Assembly: GCA_036655915.1 (NCBI GenBank)
Contig: JAVVPE010000033.1
Coordinates: 1 to 17,511, forward strand
Reading direction: 5' to 3'
Length of the DNA stretch: 17,511 nt
Source of the DNA: JAVWGW01 sp036655915
GTDB taxonomy: Bacteria; Actinomycetota; Coriobacteriia; Coriobacteriales; Eggerthellaceae
A program made the translations under genes and the position numbers. The notes under the pieces are model-generated. The model was not told the origin of the DNA, made no database searches, and saw only the letters and a list, made by a program, of their open reading frames with translations. This document shows, one piece after another, positions 1 to 6,597 of the stretch (position 1 is the stretch's first letter; each line of letters opens with the position of its first letter).

Positions 1-24
1 TGGTTGCGAACACGCGCCGCTGTC

Positions 25-119
25 GTGTATCAGTTAGTGTATCACTTGCGTATCAGTTAGTGTATCACTTGCGTATCACTTTCGTAACTGATACGCAAGT
101 GATACGCAAGTGATACACT
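25..119. repeat. Helically phased GTATCA site array with large inverted repeat
   Basis: The 9-mer GTATCA(C/G)TT occurs eight times in 95 bp. Five copies are on the plus strand, with GTATCA starting at 27, 39, 50, 62 and 73. Three are on the minus strand, read as TGATAC at 89, 100 and 111. Spacing is 11 or 12 bp throughout, about one helical turn. The two orientations converge, so 59-81 pairs perfectly with 97-119 (23 bp, 15-nt loop), and in another register 39-59 pairs perfectly with 85-105 (21 bp). This could be a multi-site operator, a cruciform-forming element, or an intergenic repeat. Its identity is unknown and the gene to its left lies outside the window. Confidence 0.85.
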
Positions 120-154
120 GCCGCGCGAGAAAATGGAGCCGAAGCCGTCTGCAT

Positions 155-296
155 CTACACCAGGCGGGCGGATATGGAATCCGCCCCTACGGTTCTGAAC
201 GGCAGACAAATAGGTGCGCGGGGCAACGCCGTCCGCATCTTTCGTGGGGGCGGATTCTATATCCGCCCGCGTTTCCGCCCCTACACCAGGCGGGGC
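155..296. repeat. REP/BIME-like pair of GC-rich hairpins
   Basis: Two hairpins share the same 8-bp stem, GGGCGGAT/ATCCGCCC, with 5-nt loops: 166-186 (loop ATGGA) and 248-268 (loop TCTAT, whose reverse complement ATAGA differs from the first by one base). The two copies are therefore inverted relative to each other. Flanking words also repeat: CTACACCAGGCGGG at 155-168 and 281-294, and CCGCCCCTAC at 181-190 and 275-284. Paired inverted palindromes with shared flanks are typical of REP, BIME or REPIN intergenic elements. The family assignment is inference. No gene is supported anywhere in 1-297. Confidence 0.7.
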
Positions 297-297
297 G
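276..297 (-). terminator. Hairpin directly after the GNAT stop codon
   Basis: CGCCCC (276-281) pairs with GGGGCG (292-297) around a 10-nt loop, starting at the base after the acetyltransferase TGA. It is also part of the REP-like repeat block. There is no U-tract on the minus strand, so if it ends transcription it is not a canonical intrinsic terminator; it may instead protect the 3' end of the transcript. Confidence 0.3.
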
Positions 298-906
298 TCA
301 GGTTAAAGGGCGTAGGGCGGCTGCTAACAGAGGTGTGATAACGGCTTCGTCAAGCTGCGCCATGGGGATAACGGGAGTGGGTGGGGTGTCGAATGAGCCG
401 ATTGATTTTTGGTATATCAGCACATCGTGCCAGGCGCCGCACTTGTAGCCTGCGCGCCGCTGCACGCCCACCTGTTCAAAGCCGAATGCCGCATGAAGGC
501 GCTTGCTGTTTTCGTTGGGCATACCCACGATGCCAAACACGTTGTGCACGCCCTGCGCTTCCAAAATGGCAAGCAGCGCGGTATACAAAATGCGGCCGCA
601 GCCCTTCCCGCAGCACCCCTGCGTAACGTAAATGGAAAGTTCCACATCCCACTGGTAAGCGGCGCGCTGCTTGTAAAGGCTTGCGTAGGCATAGGCCAGC
701 GCTTGGCCTTCCTCTTCCAAAATAAGATAGGGGTAGCGGGTGTAACGATCCGCTATGCGCGTGCGAAATTCTTCCACGCTGGGCACGTCGTATTCAAAGG
801 TGACCGCCTGGGCGATGTAGGGCGCATAGATCGCTTGCAGGGCTTGCGCATCTGCGGGGGTCGCCAAACGCAGGTGCAGGGCACCCGATTCATGTTCTGT
901 ATTCAC
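298..906 (-). CDS. GNAT N-acetyltransferase, phosphinothricin/methionine-sulfoximine acetyltransferase-like
   Basis: This 202-residue protein is a GNAT-fold acetyltransferase that should move acetyl from acetyl-CoA to an amino group. It matches the PAT/bar/MddA type: FEYDVPSVEEF (37-47), WDVELSIYV with the expected acidic residue E89, the acetyl-CoA loop around QGCCGKGCGR (96-105), PNENSKRLHAAFGFEQVG (130-147, includes H138) and GAWHDVLIYQK near 157-167. That family acetylates phosphinothricin, methionine sulfoximine or related glutamate analogues; the substrate here is unknown. The CoA loop is unusually Cys-rich (C98, C99, C103), and the basic residue usually before GKG is Cys. The start is GTG with AGGA about 10 nt upstream, 12 bp after hisI. 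A roughly 30-residue tail after residue 170 extends past the usual family end. Last gene of the cluster. Confidence 0.85.
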   Translation of the reverse strand: MNTEHESGALHLRLATPADAQALQAIYAPYIAQAVTFEYDVPSVEEFRTRIADRYTRYPYLILEEEGQALAYAYASLYKQRAAYQWDVELSIYVTQGCCGKGCGRILYTALLAILEAQGVHNVFGIVGMPNENSKRLHAAFGFEQVGVQRRAGYKCGAWHDVLIYQKSIGSFDTPPTPVIPMAQLDEAVITPLLAAALRPLT

Positions 907-918
907 GTGCGTCCGTTC

Positions 919-1266
919 CTAAAAGTTCCGATAAAAGCAGGTGGTATGCCCGGTGTGGCAGGCGGGGCCTTGGGGGTTGACCAGGGCAAGCAGCGTGTCG
1001 CCATCGCAATCGTAGCGCAATTGAACAAGCGCTTGGGTGTTGCCCGATTGTTCGCCTTTGTGCCACAGCTTCTGGCGGCTGCGCGACCAAAACCAGGTGG
1101 TGCCCTGTGCCAGGGTAAGGCGCAGCGATTCGGCATTCATCCACGCCATCATTAACACGGCGCGCGTGGAAGCATCCTGCACGATGCAGGGAATCAAACC
1201 GTCTGCGTTATAGCGCAAATTTTCCAGGGTTAAAACCCCTTCTTCACATGGCGCTTGTTTTTCCAC
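919..1266 (-). CDS. hisI: Phosphoribosyl-AMP cyclohydrolase HisI
   Basis: HisI opens the purine ring of phosphoribosyl-AMP, the third step of histidine synthesis, in the cytoplasm. The 115-residue protein is full length for a stand-alone enzyme. Visible signatures are VLMMAWMN (37-44), TWFWSRSRQKLWHKGE (57-72), DCDGD (86-90), which binds the metal ions, and GPACHTGHTTCFY (100-112). The expected zinc cysteines C87, C103 and C110 are present. There is no HisE domain, unlike the HisIE fusion of many bacteria. The GTG start has a good ribosome site (AGAAGGGG, 6 nt away); the nearby ATG at 1271 is out of frame. It lies 132 nt after hisF, the only sizeable gap within the his cluster. Confidence 0.95.
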   Translation of the reverse strand: MEKQAPCEEGVLTLENLRYNADGLIPCIVQDASTRAVLMMAWMNAESLRLTLAQGTTWFWSRSRQKLWHKGEQSGNTQALVQLRYDCDGDTLLALVNPQGPACHTGHTTCFYRNF

Positions 1267-1347
1267 CGCATACCCCTTCTGATAAACATCGGCATATCCT
1301 AGCGCATCTTGCTAAAACTGCGGCGAACAATTGCCTATTTGTTACCC

Positions 1348-1376
1348 GTTTTACGTTTTTACTACAGCATCAACAA
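1348..1376 (-). promoter_or_regulatory. Candidate internal promoter for hisI-GNAT
   Basis: In the AT-rich gap between hisF and hisI the minus strand reads TTGTTG (1376-1371), a 17-nt spacer, then TAAAAC (1353-1348). This is a fair sigma-70-type match about 80 nt before the hisI start. No ORF, hairpin or other element stands out in 1267-1398. The call is by eye only. Confidence 0.25.
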
Positions 1377-1398
1377 ACACGCGCGTTGGGGCGGTGGC

Positions 1399-2163
1399 CT
1401 ACAGCCTGACGGGGATGCCTTGGGCGCGCATATATTCTTTAACCTGACGGATGGTGAACTGGCCGAAATGGAATACCGAAGCCGCCAAAACCGCATCGGC
1501 CTCCCCTTCGATGATGCCCTGGGCAAAGTGTTCTAGCGTGCCCACGCCACCCGAAGCGATAACGGGAATGTGCACGGCACGGGCCACCGCGCGCGTTAAG
1601 GCCACGTCGAAGCCATCTTTGCTGCCATCGCGGTCCATGCTGGTCAGCAATATTTCGCCGGCACCCCGCGCTGCCGCTTCGGCCGCCCATGCAAGGGCGT
1701 CGATGCCGGTGGCGCGGCGGCCGCCCTGCACATACACTTCCCATTTGTTGGCATTGCCCGCCACCTGCTTGGCGTCGATGGCGCATACGATGGCCTGGGT
1801 GCCAAAGGCGGCTGCCGCAGCGGTGATGATGGAAGAATCGGCAAGGGCGGCTGAATTGATGGAAACCTTATCGGCACCTGCGGCAATCATGGCGCGCATA
1901 TCGGCCACGCTGCGAAAGCCACCGCCCACGCAATAGGGCAGGTGCAGCTGTTCGCTGGCATGGCTGGCCATTTCGATGGTGGTTTTGCGGCCATCGCTTG
2001 TGGCGGTTATATCAAGAAAGATCACTTCATCGGCGCGCTGCTGGTCGTATTTTTGGGCGAGTTCGATGGGGTCGCCCGCATCGCGCAAGTTGACGAAGTT
2101 GACACCCTTCACCACGCGACCTTCTTTGACATCCATGCAGGGGATAACCCGTTTTGTAAGCAC
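1399..2163 (-). CDS. hisF: Imidazole glycerol phosphate synthase cyclase subunit HisF
   Basis: HisF is the (beta/alpha)8-barrel cyclase half of the HisH-HisF complex. It takes ammonia from HisH and converts PRFAR into imidazole glycerol phosphate and AICAR. I chose the GTG at 2163, giving 254 residues and the typical N-terminus MLTKRVIPCMDV. It overlaps the hisA stop by one base (TAGTG) and has a GGGGGG ribosome site 8 nt upstream; a GTG at 2172 would add three residues. Catalytic D11 (CMDV) and D130 (AIDAK) are present, as are phosphate-binding loops near VGGGFRS (79-85) and ASGGVGT (203-209). Length and ends are normal for the family. Confidence 0.96.
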   Translation of the reverse strand: MLTKRVIPCMDVKEGRVVKGVNFVNLRDAGDPIELAQKYDQQRADEVIFLDITATSDGRKTTIEMASHASEQLHLPYCVGGGFRSVADMRAMIAAGADKVSINSAALADSSIITAAAAAFGTQAIVCAIDAKQVAGNANKWEVYVQGGRRATGIDALAWAAEAAARGAGEILLTSMDRDGSKDGFDVALTRAVARAVHIPVIASGGVGTLEHFAQGIIEGEADAVLAASVFHFGQFTIRQVKEYMRAQGIPVRL

Positions 2164-2942
2164 TAGGCACACCCCCCGCAGGGCGATTCATTGATGGCAT
2201 CCAGCTGTATTTGGCGGGTTGCCGCGACACACGCCGCCACGCCTTCTTCGACGCTAAGCGTGTGTTCGTAGATGGCGCGCCCGGCGATGACGCCTTCGAT
2301 GCAGCCCGCGACCTTGCCCAAGTTGCGCACATCTTGAATGCCCGCCACGCCGCCGGAAGCCGTGACGGGGTGGCCAAACACCTGCGCCATGTGCTGGTAG
2401 GCCGCCACATCGATGCCGGTTTGCATGCCGTCGCGCGCAATATCGGTGTACACCAGGTGCTTAAAACCCAGCTGCGCCACCTGCGCGACCAGTTGATCGG
2501 CCGCGACGCCGGCGCCTTCGCGCCAGCCCGCCACGGCCACTTCGCCGCCTTTGGCATCGATGCCGGCAGCAAGCAGGCCTTTGAAGCGCGTGATGGCCGC
2601 GGCGGCAAAATCGGGATCGGCCACCAACGCGGTGCCCAGCACGACGCGATCGACCCCGGCATCGTAGAGGCGCTGGATGGTTTCTAGGCTGCGCACGCCG
2701 CCGCCCACTTCAACTTTAAGCAGCGTTTTGGCCATGATGGCTTCGATGATGTTGATGTTTTCGGGCTGGCCCGAGCGCGCACCGTTCAGATCGACCACAT
2801 GCATCCAGGTGGCGCCGGCTTCTTCAAACAGCTGCGCCTGGGCAACGGGGTCTTCGTTATAGATGGTCACCGCGTTGTAATCGCCTTTTGCCAGGCGCAC
2901 GGCGCGACCATCCAAGATGTCGATTGCGGGAAGCAGATACAT
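2163..2942 (-). CDS. hisA: HisA, ProFAR isomerase
   Basis: HisA isomerises the aminoaldose ProFAR to the aminoketose PRFAR (an Amadori rearrangement). The 259-residue barrel has catalytic D8 (LLPAIDILDG) and D129 (GIDAKGGEVAVAGW), VEVGGGVRS (77-85) and TASGGVAG phosphate loops. It is about 15 residues longer than usual: the C-terminus ends in a short Cys-containing tail (NESPCGGCA). It does not look like a PriA dual HisA/TrpF enzyme, but I cannot exclude that without alignment. The ATG overlaps the hisH stop by one base (TAATG), implying translational coupling. Confidence 0.95.
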   Translation of the reverse strand: MYLLPAIDILDGRAVRLAKGDYNAVTIYNEDPVAQAQLFEEAGATWMHVVDLNGARSGQPENINIIEAIMAKTLLKVEVGGGVRSLETIQRLYDAGVDRVVLGTALVADPDFAAAAITRFKGLLAAGIDAKGGEVAVAGWREGAGVAADQLVAQVAQLGFKHLVYTDIARDGMQTGIDVAAYQHMAQVFGHPVTASGGVAGIQDVRNLGKVAGCIEGVIAGRAIYEHTLSVEEGVAACVAATRQIQLDAINESPCGGCA

Positions 2943-3595
2943 TACAGTGCTCCTAGCTTGAGGAAGTTTTTCAAAAGGCGCGCGCCGGCATCCGATGATT
3001 TTTCCGGATGAAACTGCACGCCAAACGCCGTATCACGGTAAGTGACCACGCTGGGAAACGTGATGGAATGCGTTGTTGTCGCGCGGGTGTGTGCAGAAGC
3101 GGGCGCAACATAGCTGTGCGTGAAATAGAAGAATTCCCCCGGCGCGATGCCGGCAAGCAGGGGGCAGGCGTCCGCTTCGTCAAATTCAAGGGAATTCCAC
3201 CCCACATGCGGCACCTTGCAAATGTTGCCCGCCGCATCGCTGCGCGGCAGCGCGCCCACCACCCCGGGCAACACCGCCAAGCCCTGGGCATTGGACGTGT
3301 GCGCATTTGCGCGATCGCTGCCTTCGACACCTTCTTCAAACAGCAGGTGCATACCTAAGCAAATGCCCAAAAACGGCACGCCTGCCGCAAGGCGCTTTTG
3401 GATGGCCTGCATCTGGCCGGTGCGCCACATGGTTTCGGCGGCATCGGCAAACGACCCCACCCCCGGCAACACGATGGCATCGGCCGCAGCAATGTGCGCT
3501 GGATCAGCGGTAATGCGCGCGTCGCCGCCCGCTGCGATAAGGCCGCGTTCGACGCTGCGCAGGTTGCCCTTGCAATAATCGACAACCGCAATCAC
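2942..3595 (-). CDS. hisH: Imidazole glycerol phosphate synthase glutaminase subunit HisH
   Basis: HisH is the class I glutamine amidotransferase that hydrolyses glutamine and channels ammonia to HisF. The 217-residue protein shows the oxyanion stretch LPGVGSF (43-49), the nucleophile in GICLGMH (C79) and the His-Glu pair in FGVQFHPEKSS (H196, E198), a complete triad. KVPHVGWN (127-134) is typical of HisH. The GTG start overlaps the hisB stop by four bases (GTGA). Confidence 0.96.
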   Translation of the reverse strand: MIAVVDYCKGNLRSVERGLIAAGGDARITADPAHIAAADAIVLPGVGSFADAAETMWRTGQMQAIQKRLAAGVPFLGICLGMHLLFEEGVEGSDRANAHTSNAQGLAVLPGVVGALPRSDAAGNICKVPHVGWNSLEFDEADACPLLAGIAPGEFFYFTHSYVAPASAHTRATTTHSITFPSVVTYRDTAFGVQFHPEKSSDAGARLLKNFLKLGAL

Positions 3596-4206
3596 AGCGA
3601 GCCTTTCGTGGAAGGAAGCACGCCGGCAATGCGCGGGTCAAGCGTGGTGGCCTGGCACAGCGCGCGGCCACAGGCTTTGAACACCGCTTCGATTATGTGG
3701 TGTGAATTTTCGCCGCAGATGCTGCGAATGTGCAGCGTGATGCCCGCATTGCTGGCAAAGGCGATCATAAATTCTTTGGCCAGCGTGGTGTCAAAGCTGC
3801 CGATAATTTCTATGGGCAGGTCCACCGCGTAGTGCAGCTGCCCGCGCCCCGAAATATCGCAGGCCGCCAGCACCAGCGTTTCATCCATGGGCACATAGGC
3901 CGACCCAAAACGTGTGATGCCCCGCTTGCTGCCCATAGCTTCGGCAAAGGCTTGACCCAGCACAATGCCCACATCTTCGACCGTGTGGTGGGCATCCACC
4001 GCAATGTCGCCTGTGGCACGCACGCTTATATCGAAGAGGCCATGGCGCCCAAAGGCATCGAGCATGTGGTCGAAAAACGGCACGCCGGTTTCGATGGCGG
4101 TTTTGCCCGTGCCATCCAAATTGAGGCTTAGGCAGATGTCGGTTTCCTTCGTTGTGCGGGTGATTTCTGCTGTGCGCAGCGTGGTTTTTGTGGCGCTTGT
4201 TTGCAT
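3592..4206 (-). CDS. hisB: Imidazoleglycerol-phosphate dehydratase HisB (monofunctional)
   Basis: HisB dehydrates imidazole glycerol phosphate to imidazole acetol phosphate at a di-manganese site. The 204-residue protein has the two His-rich metal motifs, DAHHTVEDVGI (71-81) and ENSHHIIEAVFKA, plus FFDHMLDAFGRHG, PMDE and the usual C-terminal STKG. It is the short dehydratase-only form, without the N-terminal histidinol phosphatase domain of enterobacterial HisB. The ATG lies 3 nt after the hisC stop with an AAGGGG ribosome site. Confidence 0.96.
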   Translation of the reverse strand: MQTSATKTTLRTAEITRTTKETDICLSLNLDGTGKTAIETGVPFFDHMLDAFGRHGLFDISVRATGDIAVDAHHTVEDVGIVLGQAFAEAMGSKRGITRFGSAYVPMDETLVLAACDISGRGQLHYAVDLPIEIIGSFDTTLAKEFMIAFASNAGITLHIRSICGENSHHIIEAVFKACGRALCQATTLDPRIAGVLPSTKGSL

Positions 4207-4209
4207 GGC

Positions 4210-5283
4210 CTATCCCCTTTCTGGCAGCAATGCCTGCTTAAGAGCACGCAAAAACAGTTGATTTTCTTCCGCAGTGCCAATGGTGACGCGCAGGCATCCT
4301 TCAAGCCCGGGCGCCTGCGAAAAATCGCGCACCAAAACGCCTTGGTCGTATATTTTTTGCCACACCGCCGACGCCTGCTTCACTTTGAACAAGATGTAGT
4401 TAGCATCGCTGGGATATACCTTCACCCCCGGCGTGGTGCGCAGCGCTTCAAACAGCACGCGGCGCTGTTCGATGATGTCGAGGATGCCGTGTTCAAAACT
4501 GTTGCGGTTTTCAAACACGCAGCAGGCCACCAGCTGCGCCAAGGCGTCGACGGAATAGGGCTGGCGCACCTTGATAAATTCGGTGATGACGGCGCTATCC
4601 CCCAAAATATAGCCCATGCGCACGCCCGCCATGCTAAAGGCCTTGGAAAAGGTGCGCAGCAAAAGCAGGTTTTTGTGTTGCGCCAGATAGGGGCGCATCG
4701 TCGTGCGCGAAAACTCGAAGTAGGCTTCGTCGACAATCACCAGCGCATCGGTGGCTTCAAGCAGCCGCAGCAAGAAACTTTCATCGGCCAACTTGCCGGT
4801 GGGGTTGTTGGGGCTGGCGATGATTATGTAGTCGATATCGCCTTTGGCCATGCGGTCCAGCACGGCTTCTTCATCGATTTCATAGTTGGCATCACGTTCA
4901 ATGTTTACCACGGCCGTGCCCGTAAGGCGCGCGTTGTTTTCGTACACCGAAAAGGTCGGGGGAATATTGAGGAAGCTGCGCCCCGGCCCGCCCCAGGCAA
5001 GTGCTGCGTTAAACAGCAGTTCATCGCCCCCGTTTCCGATAAGCACGTTTTCTGTTTCCAGGCCGTTTGCTTCGGCTATCATGGCGCGCAAATCGGTGGC
5101 CAAGGGGTCGGGGTAGCGGTTTAGGGAAAGCTTTTTGGCGCGGCGCACAATTTCGCGGCGCACTTCTTCAGACACATTGTGCGGGTTTTCGTTGGCGGAA
5201 AGATAGGCTTTTGCCGGCAGGTATTTCGGATCATACACCGTTAAATTTTCAAGCAGGGGGGCAGAAGCGCGCACGCTATTCAT
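4210..5283 (-). CDS. hisC: Histidinol-phosphate aminotransferase HisC
   Basis: HisC is a fold-type I PLP enzyme that transaminates imidazole acetol phosphate to histidinol phosphate using glutamate. I chose the ATG at 5283 (357 residues): it overlaps the end of hisD by 8 nt (ATGAATAG) and has GGTGA 5 nt upstream. A GTG at 5292 would add three residues. Signatures: LSANENPHN, NGGDELL, ASPNNPTGK, VIVDEAYFEF, and the PLP lysine in RTFSKAFSMAGVRMGY (K214). The C-terminus RVTIGTAEEN is characteristic of HisC and holds the conserved arginine. Confidence 0.95.
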   Translation of the reverse strand: MNSVRASAPLLENLTVYDPKYLPAKAYLSANENPHNVSEEVRREIVRRAKKLSLNRYPDPLATDLRAMIAEANGLETENVLIGNGGDELLFNAALAWGGPGRSFLNIPPTFSVYENNARLTGTAVVNIERDANYEIDEEAVLDRMAKGDIDYIIIASPNNPTGKLADESFLLRLLEATDALVIVDEAYFEFSRTTMRPYLAQHKNLLLLRTFSKAFSMAGVRMGYILGDSAVITEFIKVRQPYSVDALAQLVACCVFENRNSFEHGILDIIEQRRVLFEALRTTPGVKVYPSDANYILFKVKQASAVWQKIYDQGVLVRDFSQAPGLEGCLRVTIGTAEENQLFLRALKQALLPERG

Positions 5284-6595
5284 GGGCTTCACCGCCGTAG
5301 ATGCTGCCCGTTTTCATAAGGTTGCAGCGCATTTCGACGCTTTTTGCATGCGCCCACAGCCCTTCGTGGCCGGCGATGGTCATGATGGCTTCGGCATCGT
5401 TTGCCAAAGAGGCCGCGCTGTATTGGATAACGCTGGATTTTTTAACGAATTCATCGACGGACAAGGGCGAAGAAAAACGCGCCGTGCCGCCCGTGGGCAG
5501 GGTGTGGTTGGGGCCGGCGACGTAATCGCCCACCGCTTCGGGGGTCCAGGCACCCAGGAAAATGGCACCGGCGTTGCGGATGGAACCCAGCAGGTCCATC
5601 GCGTGGTCCATGTGCACTTCCAAGTGTTCGGGGGCGATGATGTTCACGGCATCTAGCGCGGTGGGCACATCGGGGCACACAACGATGAGCCCCTGTTCAA
5701 CCAGGGATGCCGTGGTGATTTCGGCGCGGGTGGAATGCTGGGTGTGCTGGGCGATAAAGTGTTCCACTTCATCGGCGTAGGCTTCGCTAAACGTGACCAA
5801 ATAGCAGGTGGCCAGCGGGTCGTGTTCGGCCTGCGCCATCAAATCGATGGCCACAAGCGCCGGGTCGGCCGAAGCATCGGCCACCACGCACACTTCGGAA
5901 GGACCGGCCACCATGTCGATGCCCACATCGCCCGAAACGATCTTTTTCGCCGCCGCCACAAAGGCGTTGCCCGGCCCGGTTATCTTGTCCACTTCCGTGA
6001 TGGATTGCGTGCCGTAGGCCAGCGCCGCCACCGCTTGGGCGCCCCCCACCCTATACACTTCGGTGACGCCCGCCAAACGACAGGCTTCCAAAAGGGCGGG
6101 GTCAAGCGTGCCATCTTTTGCCGGCGGTGTAACACACACGATGCGGCTTACCCCCGCCACGGCGGCTGGCAAAGCGTTCATCAGCACGGTTGAAGGGTAA
6201 AGCGCGCGCCCGCCGGGCACATAGATGCCCACCGAATCGAGCGGCTGAATTTTGGAACCCACCAGCGCGCCATCTTCGCGGATGGAAAACCAGCTTTGTT
6301 GGCGCTGGCGTTCGTGGAAATCGCGAATCTGGGTGGCGGCGTGGCGCAGGGCAGAGGCCACCTTGGGGTCCACGCGCGTGATGGCTTCATCTATTTCAGC
6401 TTCACTGACGCGGAAGCTGTCTATGACCACGCCGTCGAAGCGTTCGGTGTAATCGCGCAGGGCTTCGTCGCCGCGCGCCTTGACATCTTCCACAATTTTT
6501 GTGGCACTGAGCAGCGCTTCGGCATTAAAGGCGCCCGTGCGGGAAAGGTGTTGCTTACGAAAGCTTTCTCCTGCTTTTAGGTTAACGCGTCGCAT
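5276..6595 (-). CDS. hisD: Histidinol dehydrogenase HisD
   Basis: HisD carries out the last two oxidations, L-histidinol to histidine, with NAD and zinc. The 439-residue protein has all key residues: zinc ligands Q255 and H258 (AQAEHDP), D357 (VGDYVAGPNH) and H416 (LWAHAKS), and the catalytic E323-H324 (APEHLE). VGIYVPGGRALYPS (122-135) and DKITGPGN (203-210) are also typical. The ATG is 2 nt after the hisZG stop with an ideal AAGGAG site, so it is firmly part of the operon. Confidence 0.97.
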   Translation of the reverse strand: MRRVNLKAGESFRKQHLSRTGAFNAEALLSATKIVEDVKARGDEALRDYTERFDGVVIDSFRVSEAEIDEAITRVDPKVASALRHAATQIRDFHERQRQQSWFSIREDGALVGSKIQPLDSVGIYVPGGRALYPSTVLMNALPAAVAGVSRIVCVTPPAKDGTLDPALLEACRLAGVTEVYRVGGAQAVAALAYGTQSITEVDKITGPGNAFVAAAKKIVSGDVGIDMVAGPSEVCVVADASADPALVAIDLMAQAEHDPLATCYLVTFSEAYADEVEHFIAQHTQHSTRAEITTASLVEQGLIVVCPDVPTALDAVNIIAPEHLEVHMDHAMDLLGSIRNAGAIFLGAWTPEAVGDYVAGPNHTLPTGGTARFSSPLSVDEFVKKSSVIQYSAASLANDAEAIMTIAGHEGLWAHAKSVEMRCNLMKTGSIYGGEAHE

Positions 6596-6597
6596 GA

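Noticed and set aside
25..119. CRISPR array
   Set aside because: Units are 11-12 bp with no spacers and change orientation midway.
110..448. Plus-strand ORF of 112 codons at the left end
   Set aside because: It runs through the repeat and hairpin block and into the antisense of the acetyltransferase, with low-complexity, repeat-derived residues and no ribosome site.
4201..5124. Long plus-strand ORF (307 codons) opposite hisC
   Set aside because: It lies fully antisense to a clear HisC, and its translation has no recognisable motif. Such frames arise from GC-rich third positions. The same applies to 409-1155, 1451-1936 and 11490-12380 on the plus strand.
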